Assembly: GCA_003228115.1 (NCBI GenBank)
Contig: QEVV01000003.1
Coordinates: forward strand, 1-64,000
Direction of reading: 5' to 3'
DNA: 64,000 nucleotides
DNA from: Chloroflexota bacterium
GTDB taxonomy: Bacteria; Chloroflexota; Dehalococcoidia; Lucifugimonadales; SAR202-VII-2
Shown here: positions 36,227-45,713 of the stretch, in pieces
Layout: each line of letters starts with the position of its first letter
How positions within the stretch are numbered: position 1 is the stretch's first letter
Position numbers and translations under genes: made by a program
The notes under the pieces: generated by a model
The model's database searches: none
Seen by the model: only the letters and a program-made list of their open reading frames with translations
What the model was told of the DNA's origin: nothing

Positions 36227-36960
36227 TGGAAGGTACCGAGAAACTTATAGTCATTGTCCCAATGAAGCCCCTGGCAGAAGGAAAGGCGCGCCTGGCTCCA
36301 GCCTTGGAAGCCGACCAACGCGCCGCTCTCAGCCTACTCATGCTGGCGCATGTACTGTTGAACGCCCGCGATGCGGTTTCCGTCACCGAGACATGGGTGA
36401 TCGGAGGCGACTATGCGGTGCAGCGTCTAGCAAAAGCGATCAGCGACCGCTGGCTCCCCGACCCAGGGGGAGGTCTCAATCGCACCCTTGCTCAAGCCTT
36501 CGCCGCGGCATTTGAGGCAGGAACCACCGCGATCCTGTACCTCCCTGGCGACTTGCCCCTCCTCACTCCCGCCTCCATCGACCGTCTCGTGGCCCAATCT
36601 CAAACCTTGGAGAAAGCGGTCGTTACCCCCGCCGAACGGGACGGAGGCACCAACGCGCTACTGCTACCCCGAGGGCCAACCTTCAGGCCCCTTCTGGGTC
36701 CCTCAAGCTTCCATCGCCATTTGGACGCCCTGCGGGCAGACCGATACCAGGTGGTCATACATAAGTCCCACCAGATAGGCTTCGACGTTGACACACCGGA
36801 GGATTGGGACCAGCTCCTCAAAGCCAGGCCAGAGATGGTGGAGATTCTCCAGCAATGGCAGGCGACCCTCTTTGCCCTCAATGCGCTCCCTGAAACCAGT
36901 CAGACCGGAGCCGCATCGGGATTGAACTTGCCTCCCACAGAGCCAAGGAGCCAACCATGA
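36223..36960 (+). CDS. cofC: 2-phospho-L-lactate guanylyltransferase CofC
   Basis: IVIVPMKPLAEGKARLAPAL...YLPGDLPLLTPASIDRL...RDGGTNALLLPRG. Confidence 0.9.
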   Translation: MMEGTEKLIVIVPMKPLAEGKARLAPALEADQRAALSLLMLAHVLLNARDAVSVTETWVIGGDYAVQRLAKAISDRWLPDPGGGLNRTLAQAFAAAFEAGTTAILYLPGDLPLLTPASIDRLVAQSQTLEKAVVTPAERDGGTNALLLPRGPTFRPLLGPSSFHRHLDALRADRYQVVIHKSHQIGFDVDTPEDWDQLLKARPEMVEILQQWQATLFALNALPETSQTGAASGLNLPPTEPRSQP

Positions 36961-37373
36961 CCGATGCTCAGCAAAACTTCACTGATCAAACGCAAAAGGC
37001 CCTGGACATCGCCAGGGCCAAGGCAGCGCACTACGAGCACGACCACATAGGGCCGGTGCATTTGCTATTCGCCTCTGTGAACGTGTTGTCTGGGTCTCAA
37101 CCCAAAGTGCTTGAAGAAGTGGGGCTTGACGCTGCTGTTGTGAAGGGCGCTGCGGAGGTGGTTCTGAGCGGCGGGCCTAAAAACGCTACGCCTGCAGACC
37201 AGCTTCCCTTGACGGCCAACGCCCAAGAAATCCTAGGATTGGCAGGGCAGGAGGCAGGGGGTAAACAGATAGGCCCTGAGCACATCCTGCGGGGCGTCGC
37301 TCGTAAAGGCGAGGGGTTCGCAGCGAGAATCCTAACGGAGAGCGGCGTCAGCCTGGAGCGCGTCCTTCAGTAA
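36957..37373 (+). CDS. Stand-alone Clp N-terminal (Clp_N repeat) domain protein
   Basis: TDQTQKALDIARAKAAHYEHDHIGPVHLLFA...LTANAQEILGLAGQEAGGKQIGPEHILRGVARKGEGFAARIL, two Clp_N repeats and no AAA module. Confidence 0.85.
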   Translation: MTDAQQNFTDQTQKALDIARAKAAHYEHDHIGPVHLLFASVNVLSGSQPKVLEEVGLDAAVVKGAAEVVLSGGPKNATPADQLPLTANAQEILGLAGQEAGGKQIGPEHILRGVARKGEGFAARILTESGVSLERVLQ

Positions 37374-37380
37374 CTACCGG

Positions 37381-37866
37381 TCAGGAGCCGCATCCAAGGC
37401 CCCGACAGACCTCCAGCACCTTTTCGTTGGCCGGGATCTCCCATTGCTGCCAACCGATATAGGCGAACCTCACAATCCCTTCCCTGTCGATGATAAACAT
37501 CCCTGGGCGTTGGCCTAGGGATATGACTTTGCTCTCCACTTGGTAGAGGTCGTAAACGGTGCCTTCGGGATCCGTCAAACACGGGAAAGGCACGGGGTGC
37601 CGTTCCAAGTAGGTTTGGGCATGCTCCAGGCTATCGTGCACAACCGTTACTACGCGAGCGCCAACCGCTAGAAACTCCTCGTGCTGCTGCGCCAACCGGC
37701 GCAGATGCCTCCGGCAGAAAGGTCAGAAAAACCCTCGCAGCAAAATCAGGACCACGCAAGCATTGCCCCTGAAATCGCCCAGGGAAACTTCTTGTCCCGT
37801 GTGCGCCGTTAACGTAAAGTCGGGCGCTTCACTGCCTGGCTGCACTCTTTCACTTGAAACCGGCAT
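37381..37866 (-). CDS. Putative selenoprotein: AhpC/TSA peroxiredoxin-like, Sec at TGA 37723-37725
   Basis: The two ORFs (37723-38061 and 37381-37695) share one frame separated by TGA: ...DFTLTAHTGQEVSLGDFRGNACVVLILLRGFF-U-PFCRRHLRRLAQQHEEFLAVGARVV... U replaces the active-site Cys of C-P-F-C. Hairpin CTGCGCC-GGTT-GGCGCAG ~18 nt after TGA. Confidence 0.85.
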
Positions 37867-37883
37867 GCTCTCCCACAAAGTCC

Positions 37884-39200
37884 TTAGCTTGCCGTCCGCT
37901 TTCCACTCGCTGCTGCTGGCAAGGCAAGGGCCACGAACATGCCAACAACGTAAAAGGCGGCGGCGTACCAAAATATCACTGAATAGTCGTTGTTCATCCA
38001 GCCCAAGATGGCGCCAAGAATCAGCGGCGACGCTCCGCCAAACAGGGAGTTGACTCCCCAATACATGCCCATCAGGCTTCCTTCCAGGTTGAGCCCGTGG
38101 GCTACGTCCATGGCTCCGGCCTGCACCAAGGAGCTTACCGAGAACATCACGCTTCCCAGGAGAAGCACCAAGACCGTGAATACCCAGCCACCATCGGCAA
38201 GAGCAATGAGGCTAACCAAGACGGCGGATATGGCCATGATAGTCACAATCACGGGCTTGCGCCCTATACGGTCTGACGTACGGCCAATGAACGGGCCCGT
38301 CACTATCGCCAGGGCTGTCAGGAGGCCGAAGTGCACGCCTACCATCAGGGGCGACATTCCCAGCGTCTCCTTGAGGTAGAAAGCAAAGAAGACGATGAGG
38401 CCCCGATCTGCGACTCCCCTCAGACCCGAGACCAGGAGCAACAAGAGGAGCGCCCTCTGCTTGAAGACACCCCCTAGTGCCCCAAACTGGGCGCCAAAGC
38501 CTCTCTGAGGACCTCTGGCTTTCCGCTGCGCACGGTCTAGGCTAAGCGTACCAAGGGTCATCCAAAGAACGCCTGCGAAAGCGAAGGTCACGATGGAAGA
38601 GCCTTGCACGACTGCCTGCCACGACACGACGCCAATGAGGGCCCCCACAACGAACGGGGCCACAGTATCACCAGCGGTGCCGCTTGATCTGTGGAGCGCG
38701 ATGACATATCCACGCCGTTCCGGGAAGCGCTGCGAAAGCACACTGGAAGCAGGCGGGTGCCAAAAGGAGCCCAAAGCCGCTCCTATGGCCAGTCCAATGA
38801 GGATGAGTCCATAACCACTCACCAGGGAAATCATCAGGTACCCAAGCGCCATGAGCACCAGGCTTACGATCATGAAGTGCCGTCGCAGGGCTTGGAACCG
38901 ATCGGTGACAATGCCTCCGCCAATGCTGGCAACACCTCCGCCGAGCATGCGAGTGGTCTCAAAAAGACCCGCCTGGACCGCACTCAGCCCCAGGCTGTCC
39001 GCAATGTAGGGAACAATAACGAGGAAGCCCTGGGGGTAGAAGTGAACGGGCACGTGGCCGGCAACCACCGACCACAGGGTTCTGCGGTCTCTCTGCCCGC
39101 TGGCATCAGACGATACAGCGGTTGCCTCGCGCTCGCTCAACGATCCTCCCAGGCTCGAAAAAGGGAATTCTCCAAGGCAGCAACATAGTAGAGGGTGCAC
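37884..39200 (-). CDS. MFS transporter
   Basis: 12-TM pattern; GRTSDRIGRKPVIV motif. Confidence 0.85.
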   Translation of the reverse strand: MHPLLCCCLGEFPFSSLGGSLSEREATAVSSDASGQRDRRTLWSVVAGHVPVHFYPQGFLVIVPYIADSLGLSAVQAGLFETTRMLGGGVASIGGGIVTDRFQALRRHFMIVSLVLMALGYLMISLVSGYGLILIGLAIGAALGSFWHPPASSVLSQRFPERRGYVIALHRSSGTAGDTVAPFVVGALIGVVSWQAVVQGSSIVTFAFAGVLWMTLGTLSLDRAQRKARGPQRGFGAQFGALGGVFKQRALLLLLLVSGLRGVADRGLIVFFAFYLKETLGMSPLMVGVHFGLLTALAIVTGPFIGRTSDRIGRKPVIVTIMAISAVLVSLIALADGGWVFTVLVLLLGSVMFSVSSLVQAGAMDVAHGLNLEGSLMGMYWGVNSLFGGASPLILGAILGWMNNDYSVIFWYAAAFYVVGMFVALALPAAASGKRTAS

Positions 39201-39599
39201 TGTCCGTCAAGCGACTGATGGGGCATCCTGGCCTCCGCCATGCCCCATCTCCGTAGTCGCTAAGACGGAAGCGAAGCCCGTATCGAGCGCTGTTTTCCAC
39301 AGTTCAAAAACTTTACCGACTTCCGATGAGGCAGCATAACGGGGCACAGCGCTTTGATAAGGGTCAACGCCCGGGCTTTCGAATTGCTCGGAGATGGGGC
39401 TTTCCCCGGCGCTCTCCTGGAACAATGGGGCTGATACCCACGAAGCTCAGGAGGTTCGGACCGCTTGGGACAAGGGCGTCGAGGAGGGGAATCGGAGGGA
39501 AGGAGTTTCACCTCCCAGGAAGCGCCGATGCGGAACCCCTGGGGCGGTGGCGGCACTTCCTCCGACTGAAAGCGCCGCTGAAGACCAGTGGCTCGTAAC

Positions 39600-39772
39600 G
39601 GTTCAGGACCTCTCCAGGCTAGTTATACATGATCGACCAGACCGAGCGGACATCGACGGGTACCTACCGAAGCTGCATATTCCACACCCGCGCCGCAAGA
39701 TGAACGACAGTGGCGCCAAACCACGGGCTCATCATCACCGTCCGCGGTTTCGGCTACAAGGTCCCTGCATAG
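39600..39772 (+). pseudogene. Decayed OmpR/PhoB-type response-regulator wHTH C-terminus
   Basis: Frame-shifted pieces: VIHDRPDRADIDGYLPKLHI...RRKMNDSGAKP (frame 1) then GLIITVRGFGYKVPA* (frame 2), matching 'vDvhIsrLRrKl...p.lIvTVRGfGYkl'. Confidence 0.5.
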
Positions 39773-39831
39773 CCTGCGAGGCCCCCTGCTATACCAAAGC
39801 TCCGAAGGCATAGCAAGGGACCGTTAGCCGT

Positions 39832-40143
39832 CTAGCTGGCGGCGCTCTTGTTCTCAACAATGATGGCGTAAAGGTCGTTGCTGCCTACATTCTCTACCTG
39901 GTGGGTCCATTCCTCGTGCCACATGATATGACCGTCTGGAATATCGGCATCCATAGCCTCCCCGTTGGGCATATGAATCTTGACCTTAGCTCCCTTCACG
40001 AAGTACACGGTCTCCGACGGATGTGAGTGGGGTTGGTCTTTCTCGCCCGCCTTGAGCGTCATCCCTAACACCCTGACGTGCTCATTTTCCATGAGAGTCT
40101 GGTAGTTGGCGGGTGAAGCCTGCACTGGGTCAATGTATGTCAT
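39832..40143 (-). CDS. Cupin-domain protein
   Basis: HSHPSETVYFVKGAKVKIHMPNGEAMDADIPDGHIMWHEEWTHQVENVG. Confidence 0.8.
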   Translation of the reverse strand: MTYIDPVQASPANYQTLMENEHVRVLGMTLKAGEKDQPHSHPSETVYFVKGAKVKIHMPNGEAMDADIPDGHIMWHEEWTHQVENVGSNDLYAIIVENKSAAS

Positions 40144-40234
40144 GGTTCTCTCCTATCGATACATGCTCTACTCGATACCCTGATACGCCGGCGGCTCGAA
40201 CGGCTATCAGCGTACAGTAATGCTATAGGACAAG

Positions 40235-40996
40235 CTAGCCAACATTCTGGCAAACGCCTACCCAGAGGAAATCAGAGCGCGGGTCTTCAGTCACCGGATA
40301 CGGTCTTCTCTGGGTAACGAAACCGGCCTCACCCAGAAGCCGCTGCCAGGTGTCAATGGTAAACAGCCCCGTGACATGCCTGTCGAGTTCTACCCTGAAC
40401 TTTCCATCCTCCGTGAGAAAATATACGAAAACGGTGTCGATGGTGGAGTCATGGGGATCTGGATCGGTATCGTACTCCACATAGGTCAGCTCAACGGAGC
40501 CCGCCTTTCTGGTGTTGTTGGAAACGTAGGGTCCATCAAAGGTTTCAACATAGTAGTCTGGCGCGGTGACCAGCACGCCGCCGGGCTTCAAGTGCTCTCG
40601 GGCCGTAACGAAGGCCGCCAACAAGTCCGTTTCTGTTGTCATATAGCCAATGGCGTCGTGGATCAGGACGGCATCAAACCTTCGGCCCAACCGCACAGTC
40701 CTCATATCACCCAGATGGTGCTCCACCGAGCCATTCAATTTTTCGGAGTGAGCAAGCATCTCCGCTGACATATCCACGGCGGTGGCTTCAAACTCCGCGG
40801 TCAGGTGTGATAGGTTGTGGCCGCCACCGACACCCAGCTCAAGCACGTGGTGTCTGCCGGGCCCTAGGAACTCCCGCAGGGCATCACGCCAGTACCCAGC
40901 TTCCTCGGTGTATTCCTCGGGATCACTGATGAGAGGCCAGAGGTGGGCGTACTCTCCATACATTCGGTTCGTTTTCATGTTCTTTCTTTGCAGCAC
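40235..40996 (-). CDS. Class I SAM-dependent methyltransferase
   Basis: HVLELGVGGGHNLSHL...ATAVDMSAEML...FDAVLIHDAIGYM. Confidence 0.85.
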   Translation of the reverse strand: MLQRKNMKTNRMYGEYAHLWPLISDPEEYTEEAGYWRDALREFLGPGRHHVLELGVGGGHNLSHLTAEFEATAVDMSAEMLAHSEKLNGSVEHHLGDMRTVRLGRRFDAVLIHDAIGYMTTETDLLAAFVTAREHLKPGGVLVTAPDYYVETFDGPYVSNNTRKAGSVELTYVEYDTDPDPHDSTIDTVFVYFLTEDGKFRVELDRHVTGLFTIDTWQRLLGEAGFVTQRRPYPVTEDPRSDFLWVGVCQNVG

Positions 40997-41008
40997 AAAG
41001 GAGGAAAG

Positions 41009-41257
41009 GTGCTGACAGTTTTAGGATCGATAGCGGTGGCCGTTATGATGGGGGCCTACTGGCTGGAACCACGCTCCAAATGGTTTGTCCTTCTCTTTGC
41101 GGCCGGTTCGGCAGCTACCTCAATTTACAGTGGTCTTGTGGCTGCCTATCCCATAACCGTCATTGAGGCCATCTGGACCGTCGTGGCGCTCCAACGCTTC
41201 ATAAAGCGCAGCACAAGGGAAACCGCTCAAGGCGCGCCAAGCCGACCCTCAGCATAG
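41009..41257 (+). CDS. Small membrane protein (CBU_0592-like)
   Basis: MLTVLGSIAVAVMMGAYWLEPRSKWFVLLFAAGSAATSIYSGLVAAYPITVIEAIWTVVALQRF, with AAAGGAGGAAAGG RBS upstream of GTG 41009. Confidence 0.55.
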   Translation: MLTVLGSIAVAVMMGAYWLEPRSKWFVLLFAAGSAATSIYSGLVAAYPITVIEAIWTVVALQRFIKRSTRETAQGAPSRPSA

Positions 41258-41450
41258 AGCCCACTACCGGGCGTTTAGCCAAAGCAGTACCCTTGATTCG
41301 CTCGGTGGATTAGTTTCCGGAGCGGGAGGGCGTCATGGTCCCGGACGGAGAAGAGGGGCCACCCGCCACCAACATATAGTAATGCGAAAGCCAGGTCTCT
41401 GGCGATTCGGTCCAGCCACGAACCGCTGAGAACCTTTAGGAGGAGCGCAC

Positions 41451-41828
41451 GTGCCAATCGTGGTCTTAGTAGGAGCAGGGGGAATGATAGGCGCAGTCAT
41501 GCGCTACCTGGTTGGCCGGGGTGTATTCGTCGCCACAGGTGCAGCCTGGTTTCCATATAGCACGCTTGCGGTAAACGTAACCGGCTGCTTTCTCATAGGC
41601 TTCCTAGCAGGGTTCGCCGAAGCCCGGCAGACGTTGAGCCCAGAAACCAGGGCATTCCTTCTCGTGGGGCTTCTCGGAGGGTTCACCACTTTCTCCGCCT
41701 TTGGCCTGGAAACGGTATCTCTGGTACGCCAGGGCGAGGTTGCTGCAGGGCTTGGGAACATAGCCCTTCAACTTGTATTGGGCCTCGCAGCCGTCTGGTT
41801 GGGTCTCACGATAGCTCAGCGCGTATAG
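41451..41828 (+). CDS. crcB: Fluoride efflux channel CrcB/FluC
   Basis: VGAGGMIGAVMRYLVGRG...TLAVNVTGCFLIGFLAG...GLLGGFTTFSAFGLE. Confidence 0.95.
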   Translation: MPIVVLVGAGGMIGAVMRYLVGRGVFVATGAAWFPYSTLAVNVTGCFLIGFLAGFAEARQTLSPETRAFLLVGLLGGFTTFSAFGLETVSLVRQGEVAAGLGNIALQLVLGLAAVWLGLTIAQRV

Positions 41829-41926
41829 GCATCATCCACCTTCCAGAGACGGCTTGGCCGGTGCTGAAGGGTTGGTGTCGGAGCGGGGACGAACCCGAAA
41901 TCCTTCCTTGGTATCAGCCGCGAGTT

Positions 41927-43093
41927 CTATTCCAAGAAGCCATACAGGCTTCCTGCGTTCTCGCACGTCAGTCTGCGCTGAATTCCCGGATCGAGATGGC
42001 CGAGGCTGTTCTTGATGACCTCTTGGGAATCCGGCCAAATGCCATCAACGTGTGGGTAATCTGACCCCCAGAGTATATTGCCCTCTCCCACCGCTTCGAT
42101 CACCTCGGAAGACAAGTATTCATTCTGGAACGTCGTGTAGCCCTGCCGGCTCCAGAACTCACTGGGCTTCATGCTTAGTTTGAGGTGGAACAGCCGGTCC
42201 TCATACTCCTCATCAATTCGATTGAGGATGTAGGGGACCCATCCAACGCCACACTCTCCAAGGACAAATTTGAAATTAGGATATCGGTCACAGGCTCCAG
42301 ACAGGAGGATGCTCGATAGAAACTCCATGCCGCTTGCCTGGAACAGCGTGTACATGATCCCAAGCGTGACCCAGCGATATTCCTCTTTGCTAGAGGCTTC
42401 CGGATTACGGAACGGCAGACCCGTCGTGTGGAACGAGACTGGAAGGTTGCACTCAGCTGCTGCCTGCCAGAGAACGTCCCACTCTTTTTGATAGATGGGT
42501 GTAGCCGTTTGGGAGACGTTGATCTCAGCGCCCCGCAGGCCTAGCTCTGCTGCGCTGCGGAGTTGCCGTGCGGCGACTCTGGGATCATGACTGGAAAGAC
42601 AGGCTAGGCCAGCCAGCCGCTGAGGATTCTTCTTACTGAACTCCGCCGCCCAGGCGTTGTAGATATCGTAAACAGCGGCAAGGACGTCGGGCTCTGAGAC
42701 CCCACCGGCCGCATCAGAGAAGCCTGAAGCCACACCCAAGATGCCGTAGATAACCTCGGCTTCAACACCGTCCGCTTCTTGGTCCTTGATCCGGAGACCG
42801 GCGTCTGAGGGATGAAACCTTCCTTGGGCGGCGTCTGAAAAGAAGGCCATCTCCTCCATCTTGTCGAGCCGCCGGGAAAGCCCCGGCTCGTACGGACGGT
42901 ATTCTCCATCCAGAGCCGCTGCGGCAGCCCAACCGAGACGAGCGCCATCGGCTACCCAAATCTTCCCTTCATCTGTCTCTACAGCCCTGGGCATCTTGTC
43001 TTTCAGGTGTGCCTGCGCCTCAGACACGAATAGATCGTCCGGCAGCCAGACGATATCAATATGGCTATCCGCGGAGATGCATTTGTAGTCCAT
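41927..43093 (-). CDS. Amidohydrolase family (TIM-barrel)
   Basis: ISADSHIDI...LGECGVGWVPYIL...ILWGSDYPHVDGIWPDS. Confidence 0.85.
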   Translation of the reverse strand: MDYKCISADSHIDIVWLPDDLFVSEAQAHLKDKMPRAVETDEGKIWVADGARLGWAAAAALDGEYRPYEPGLSRRLDKMEEMAFFSDAAQGRFHPSDAGLRIKDQEADGVEAEVIYGILGVASGFSDAAGGVSEPDVLAAVYDIYNAWAAEFSKKNPQRLAGLACLSSHDPRVAARQLRSAAELGLRGAEINVSQTATPIYQKEWDVLWQAAAECNLPVSFHTTGLPFRNPEASSKEEYRWVTLGIMYTLFQASGMEFLSSILLSGACDRYPNFKFVLGECGVGWVPYILNRIDEEYEDRLFHLKLSMKPSEFWSRQGYTTFQNEYLSSEVIEAVGEGNILWGSDYPHVDGIWPDSQEVIKNSLGHLDPGIQRRLTCENAGSLYGFLE

Positions 43094-43449
43094 TCCTTTG
43101 TTCTCCTGCGTCCAGCATGGCCGACCACGGAGGCCGCGCGAGGACGCTATTACTCAATCGGGTCGTTTCGGAGTGCTAAAAAGGTCCAGGGTTGAAAGCG
43201 ATGGTGAAGGGTCATAGCGACGACCCTGGGTCGTGCCTAAGAGGCTTGCCCAATGGCCAGTTACCCCGGACTCTCGATGTGGCGCTGCATCGGCCCTTCA
43301 GCGTTAATATTGTAAGTGCTTTTTACAAATTGAAACAGGCTATCTCACAAAGAATTGGAAAATAGCCTGGAGTAGTCCTGACAGCCTTATGATTATCTAA
43401 CGAACGCGACGCTTACCCCCCACAAGATATTGGCTGCAGTCCGCCGCCC

Positions 43450-45297
43450 CTATCCCTGCCTGTCTATCTTGAGCAATGTCATGAAGGCTTCTTGGGGCAC
43501 ATCCACCTTGCCCACCCGTTTCATGCGCTTCTTGCCCTCTGCCTGCTTCTCCAGCAGCTTCTTTTTCCTGCTTACGTCGCCGCCGTAACACTTGGCGAGG
43601 ACGTTTTTCCGAAGGGCCTTGATGCTCTCCCGGGAGATGATACGGCTACCCACGGCGGCCTGAAGGGCAACGTCGAACATTTGACGGGGGATAGCTTTAC
43701 GAAGGCGCTCAACCACGGCCTTGCCCTGCTCGTACGCCTCGTCCTTCCGGACGATTGTCGACAGCGCATCTATGGGATCGCCGTTGACGAGAATGTCCAG
43801 CTTTACCAAGTCACCTTCGCGCTCGTCTTGGAATTGATAGTCCAGGCTGGCGTAGCCTTGGGTCCGAGATTTGAGTTGGTCGTAGAAGCCAACTAGGAGC
43901 TGGGCCAGGGGCATGGCGAAATCCATCAGGACGCGAGCGTCGCTGGAGGGCCCGTGCAGCCCGTCGTTCTCCTCACCTGACATTTCCATGTACTCCATTC
44001 GCCGGAACTCCCCATGACGCTCTGAAAGGAGTTCCATCACCGCCCCAATGAACCTGGAAGGCACAACGATGGTGAGTGACAACCAGGGCTCCAACAACTT
44101 GTCGATGTCCTGAAGAGGGGGAAGCTGCGTGGGGTTATGGACGGTCACCTCGTTGCCGTTGGTCAGCAAGACCCGGAACCGTACGCTGGGCGACGTGACA
44201 ATGATGTTGAGATCGAACTCTCGCTCAAGCCGTTCCTGAACAATCTCCATATGCAACAAGCCTAGAAAGCCGCAGCGGAACCCGAACCCCAGGGCAACGC
44301 TGCTCTCAGCCTCAAAGGTAAGGGCGGCATCGTTGAGCTGCAACTTCTCCAGGGCATCCCGCAGGGCTGGATAGCTTTCACCATCAGCGGGATAGAGGCC
44401 AGCGAAGACCATGGGCTTCAAGGGTTGATAGCCCGCCAACGCCTCAGAGGCTGGAGAGTTATCGAGCGTGATTGTGTCCCCTACCCTGCACTCACGCACA
44501 TCCTTGAGACCGGTGGCCACATAGCCAACCTCGCCAGCCTGAAGTCCCTTCGTGGGAACGAGCTGAGGATGAAAAACACCCGCCTCCAAAACATCGGCGG
44601 TTGTGTTGGTGCCCATCATGCGAATGGAGTCGGCAGCCTTGACAGAGCCGTTGACGATTTTGGTGTAGGCCAAGACCCCTTTGTAGGGGTCGTACTTGGA
44701 GTCGAAGATGAGGCCCTGCAAAGGGGCATCAACGTTGCCCTTGGGAGGGGGAATACGTTCCACGATGGCCTCAAGCAATTCAGTGACGCCTGTGCCCTGC
44801 TTGGCGGAAACCATGATGATCTCTCCCCAGTCAAAGCCAAAGGCCCGTTCCATTTCCGCGGCCACCCGTTCGGGCTCCGCCACCGGCAGGTCTATCTTGT
44901 TGATGACTGGGATGATCGTGAGGTCCTGATCCAGAGCCAGATAGACATTGGCTAGGGTCTGAGCCTGGATTCCTTGACTGGCGTCAACCACTAACAGAGC
45001 GCCTTCACAGGCCTTGAGAGAACGGGAAACTTCGTAGCTGAAATCGACGTGACCAGGGGTATCGATGAGGTTTATCTGGTAAGACTTGCCATCCTCAGCC
45101 TCGTAGTCCATACGAACGGCCTGGGCCTTGATCGTGATGCCTCGCTCTCGCTCCAAGTCCATGGAGTCCAAGAATTGCTCGGTCATCTCGCGGGCGCTTA
45201 CAGCATGGGTGGCTTCCAGAAGACGGTCAGCAAGTGTGGACTTACCGTGGTCGATGTGAGCAATGATGCAGAAGTTACGGATGTGATCGGGGGCCAT
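43450..45297 (-). CDS. lepA: Elongation factor 4 (LepA)
   Basis: [23 protein letters not shown]...GITIKAQ...[16 protein letters not shown]; full length. Confidence 0.98.
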   Translation of the reverse strand: MAPDHIRNFCIIAHIDHGKSTLADRLLEATHAVSAREMTEQFLDSMDLERERGITIKAQAVRMDYEAEDGKSYQINLIDTPGHVDFSYEVSRSLKACEGALLVVDASQGIQAQTLANVYLALDQDLTIIPVINKIDLPVAEPERVAAEMERAFGFDWGEIIMVSAKQGTGVTELLEAIVERIPPPKGNVDAPLQGLIFDSKYDPYKGVLAYTKIVNGSVKAADSIRMMGTNTTADVLEAGVFHPQLVPTKGLQAGEVGYVATGLKDVRECRVGDTITLDNSPASEALAGYQPLKPMVFAGLYPADGESYPALRDALEKLQLNDAALTFEAESSVALGFGFRCGFLGLLHMEIVQERLEREFDLNIIVTSPSVRFRVLLTNGNEVTVHNPTQLPPLQDIDKLLEPWLSLTIVVPSRFIGAVMELLSERHGEFRRMEYMEMSGEENDGLHGPSSDARVLMDFAMPLAQLLVGFYDQLKSRTQGYASLDYQFQDEREGDLVKLDILVNGDPIDALSTIVRKDEAYEQGKAVVERLRKAIPRQMFDVALQAAVGSRIISRESIKALRKNVLAKCYGGDVSRKKKLLEKQAEGKKRMKRVGKVDVPQEAFMTLLKIDRQG

Positions 45298-45451
45298 GGC
45301 CCTCTAGAGGGGTAGGAAAAGCTGCTTTCATGGTAGCACAGGGCCTAATGCCCCTCAATGAAGACGGGCCGTCAGGTTTACGGGTTCGAAGGAGAACAGC
45401 TATGATAGCTATAGCCGGATAGACCGGTATCCATCTGAGAGGGGTCTTTGT

Positions 45452-45646
45452 ATGACGAATGCTAAAGGCGCGTCTCTACTCTTTCTAGGCGTCCTCATAA
45501 TCGTTGTTGGCTGGCTGGTCCAATCAGGAATCGTCGAGTGGATCCTCGACGTTATCGGGTACATCTTGATAGTAAGCGGCATCCTTGCAGCCGTGGTGGG
45601 TCTGTTCCAGATGATTAGCGGCGGGGGTCGGCGCAGCCGCTACTAG
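45452..45646 (+). CDS. Small two-TM membrane protein
   Basis: 64 aa, hydrophobic, RBS gagagggg upstream; precedes htpX. Confidence 0.5.
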   Translation: MTNAKGASLLFLGVLIIVVGWLVQSGIVEWILDVIGYILIVSGILAAVVGLFQMISGGGRRSRY

Positions 45647-45713
45647 GCCTGCCGACTATACTTCTGATGTTGCAAGAATCGGCCTAATTCGGTTGGCCTT
45701 ATGAGGTAAGTTC

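Noticed and set aside
37723-38061. ORF extension upstream of 37866 (MGSQLPVWRSVAADSW...)
   Set aside because: Overlaps the MFS gene end and lacks family similarity; the redoxin most likely starts at MPVSSERVQPGSEAPDF.
43220-43234. 7-1-7 palindrome ACGACCC-T-GGGTCGT upstream of the amidohydrolase
   Set aside because: GC-rich, no metal-related gene nearby; weak evidence for a Fur-family site.
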